A model generated the notes under the pieces. That model had not been told where the DNA came from and ran no database searches. It saw only the letters and a list, made by a program, of their open reading frames with translations. Positions 63,601 through 64,000 of a stretch of DNA of 64,000 nucleotides are shown here, one piece after another. The translations under genes and the position numbers were made by a program. How positions within the stretch are numbered: position 1 is the first letter of the stretch; every line of letters starts with the position of its first letter. The stretch is from the NCBI GenBank assembly GCA_033064195.1, contig JARBJD010000086.1, forward strand, positions 186,001 to 250,000. The letters are read 5' to 3'. Source of the DNA: Blattamonas nauphoetae. Lineage: Eukaryota; Preaxostyla; Oxymonadida.

Positions 63601-63913
63601 GATCTGTCTTGCACCCAAGTGTTACTCTCTCGATGAGAAATGCAAAATCAAAGGAGTGTCATTAAAGAAAACAAATATCACAAGTGACGATTATGTGAAG
63701 TGCCTAAACGGAGAGAAAACTGTGACAACCACACTGAACTTCCAGACAAGAAGAATCGTGAGCGAAGAGAATACAAATGGATTTGAGATAGCAAAAATAC
63801 AACAACAGAAACTCAGTCTCAGTGGAATCCATCTGAAAGCAATCGTACTTGAAAATGAATCGTGTCCTCCATTCATTCATGGACTGAAAGCAACTGATTT
63901 TATAATTGAATAA
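60620..63913 (+). CDS. Protein-primed family-B DNA polymerase of a Polinton, with an HNH-like insert
   Basis: An open frame of about 1,097 codons. 3'-5' exonuclease motifs: YDFETME (about residue 175), FNSSRFDINL (about 263) and FYNIRDVECM (about 413). Polymerase motifs: VDFNSLYPSAFSS (about 648), KTNLNGSYGY (about 832) and EGDTDSAYW (about 929). Between them, at about 523-567, lies CYICKSHF, then LDRIDNSKGH, then ENVKICCDYCN, a zinc-bound HNH-type fold. Near the start, CPYCQSRGF could bind another zinc. Such polymerases replicate the element from protein-primed ends. AATAAA follows directly at the stop. Family call is firm; the HNH role is open. Confidence 0.88.
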   Translation: MFAESKNLTHLKPHQLTEHLRNYPGFDIACDLEKEMIRHNITVHIYEYDEDKKRYFLSKSYVNENDDARVLPILMIPLTATLVHVMFIVDPEKITGYKLCPYCQSRGFQVKDSHFKTYYEKHLKECKELDGKHVKKISLDKTPRPYVPHILNNRTFEFLMAHKRQDEFKPTQYYITYDFETMEDLILDNLFSDDNTQLISHLKPLSVASAIKTKSGVKSIYFDLRDGKDFVKQWIRELFKYAETVREDNYYEDPEIPSQNEVSVIGFNSSRFDINLIFRDLVDKDWKVVSFLGSTTKYKQVLIRHEKTQQVLRFINMMSYTGPMTLDNAVKAFGGNTLAESSTPCKGKTTLQKSFIAYESFDSSDYDVVLSKHEPFSKYEFYSSLNNSEMSDTDYQIYLDDWNKQGFKNRWDYLKFYNIRDVECMIAPLDNLIDLNFQYKVDMLHNHSLSANASAIKYACAYKDFDIDDDFNGVDQSGEIKITKQYWKYKVASYIYQDQKAHRSTDKNVTEAEYDWFVQQCKRVCYICKSHFSQAVRPTLDRIDNSKGHSKENVKICCDYCNTYKSDKDEHLTRLRIQLKKYCIWKSLPMTLTHEQTYHKLRAAMPGGLSNVQHRQNIKDVTPNNHFTYEDGKVVSTDTEHKMTHVCGVDFNSLYPSAFSSIKNKNNPYTNHRMYMPGRCLFTATGENECRKIIEDKNQKTLFVAELKGHIDEKYINDFINFPPIFRNIVVNTTEENIGEKTYSLMKKHGLKTDDKQRKLTQLLSTHDQYMFFSTYYLWFLIDYCHFIVDDIKTVMVFSRHAGFEPFVTSFMNDRIEAMKVGNKGKEQFCKTNLNGSYGYDGMNTEKYNSITICNEKRTYLKQMMKGFVATREINEDNYIVIEDREKASCKTCLQEAVFTLDNAKFWYLNFIYNFMYKCLDMNKIHFCEGDTDSAYWAISGDPNAGIHQQFEHVIADKEFYDAHKYEWFPNPEKGVDDEKKLLGLAIEKEGEQMICLAPKCYSLDEKCKIKGVSLKKTNITSDDYVKCLNGEKTVTTTLNFQTRRIVSEENTNGFEIAKIQQQKLSLSGIHLKAIVLENESCPPFIHGLKATDFIIE

Positions 63914-64000
63914 ACACAAACTTTATTTTTGTATAAATGAATACACGACAGATTAATACTTTAGTGAATAGACTTCTTCGGTGCACACAGCATTCCAAAA
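63914..64000 (-). other. Possible 3' end of a convergent Polinton gene
   Basis: An AATAAA lies on each strand within 63,909-63,935, as expected where two genes meet tail to tail. On the minus strand short frames end at about 63,953 (EEVYSLKY) and 63,961 (LCAPKKSIH); either could be a C-terminus of a gene to the right. Confidence 0.3.

Larger units (their letters stand above)
56460..63913 (+). mobile_element. Polinton/Maverick-like element, part of it (runs past right edge)
   Basis: Fossil-class element recognised by a protein-primed family-B DNA polymerase (59,522-63,913) and two loci of a small repeat protein (56,460-57,020 and 59,104-59,478). Capsid, integrase, ATPase and protease genes are not in the window and may lie to the right. 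The left boundary is not defined; an unrelated MITE (58,069-58,392) sits within it. The polymerase looks well preserved, so this copy seems young, while the left part is more worn. Confidence 0.65.

Overview
The window reads as nuclear DNA of an anaerobic protist of the Preaxostyla (oxymonads), most likely Blattamonas nauphoetae or a close relative. This is an inference from protein style: very large surface proteins made of repeated ~110-residue beta-sandwich units followed by a membrane span and a dead kinase-like tail, lineage-specific helical-repeat proteins, and tiny spliceosomal introns (25-46 nt, many starting GTTTGT). TGA, TAA and TAG all end genes, so the code looks standard.

Layout. 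1-14.4 kb: the 3' part of a surface pseudokinase, a complete MRP-type (ABCC) ABC transporter with five small introns, a helical-repeat-like gene, and a second surface-protein gene that starts with a signal peptide but is cut off before the membrane span. 14.4-24.4 kb: a patch of rearranged helical-repeat-type host genes. Two 5'-truncated genes meet back to back at about 15,420. Next comes one host gene (16,302-24,411) split by three DNA transposons: a ~1.6 kb foldback element with TA target sites, a 2.9 kb hAT-type element nested in it with an 8-bp target duplication, and a separate 1.0 kb TIR element. For the foldback and the TIR element, deleting the element plus one TA puts the flanking host frames back in register. 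24.8-33.7 kb: a cathepsin B-like protease and a complete 2,479-aa surface pseudokinase, both on the minus strand. 33.9-41.3 kb: a divergent pair of large unrecognised genes; a decayed inverted copy of the left one lies beyond the right one.

41.3-56.2 kb is dominated by transposons: a mariner, a nearly intact hAT with perfect 36-bp ends and an 8-bp target duplication, small MITE-like elements, a second mariner, two separated halves of a pogo/Tigger-type transposase, and a decayed reverse-transcriptase fragment. From 56.4 kb to the right edge lies a Polinton/Maverick-like region with two related small repeat proteins, a 364-aa protein and a family-B DNA polymerase that carries an HNH-like zinc domain between its exonuclease and polymerase parts. 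The element runs off the window.

The host genes suggest an organism that invests in adhesion or environment-facing surface proteins, membrane export and secreted or lysosomal proteolysis. The right third is a transposon graveyard ending in a young-looking Polinton.
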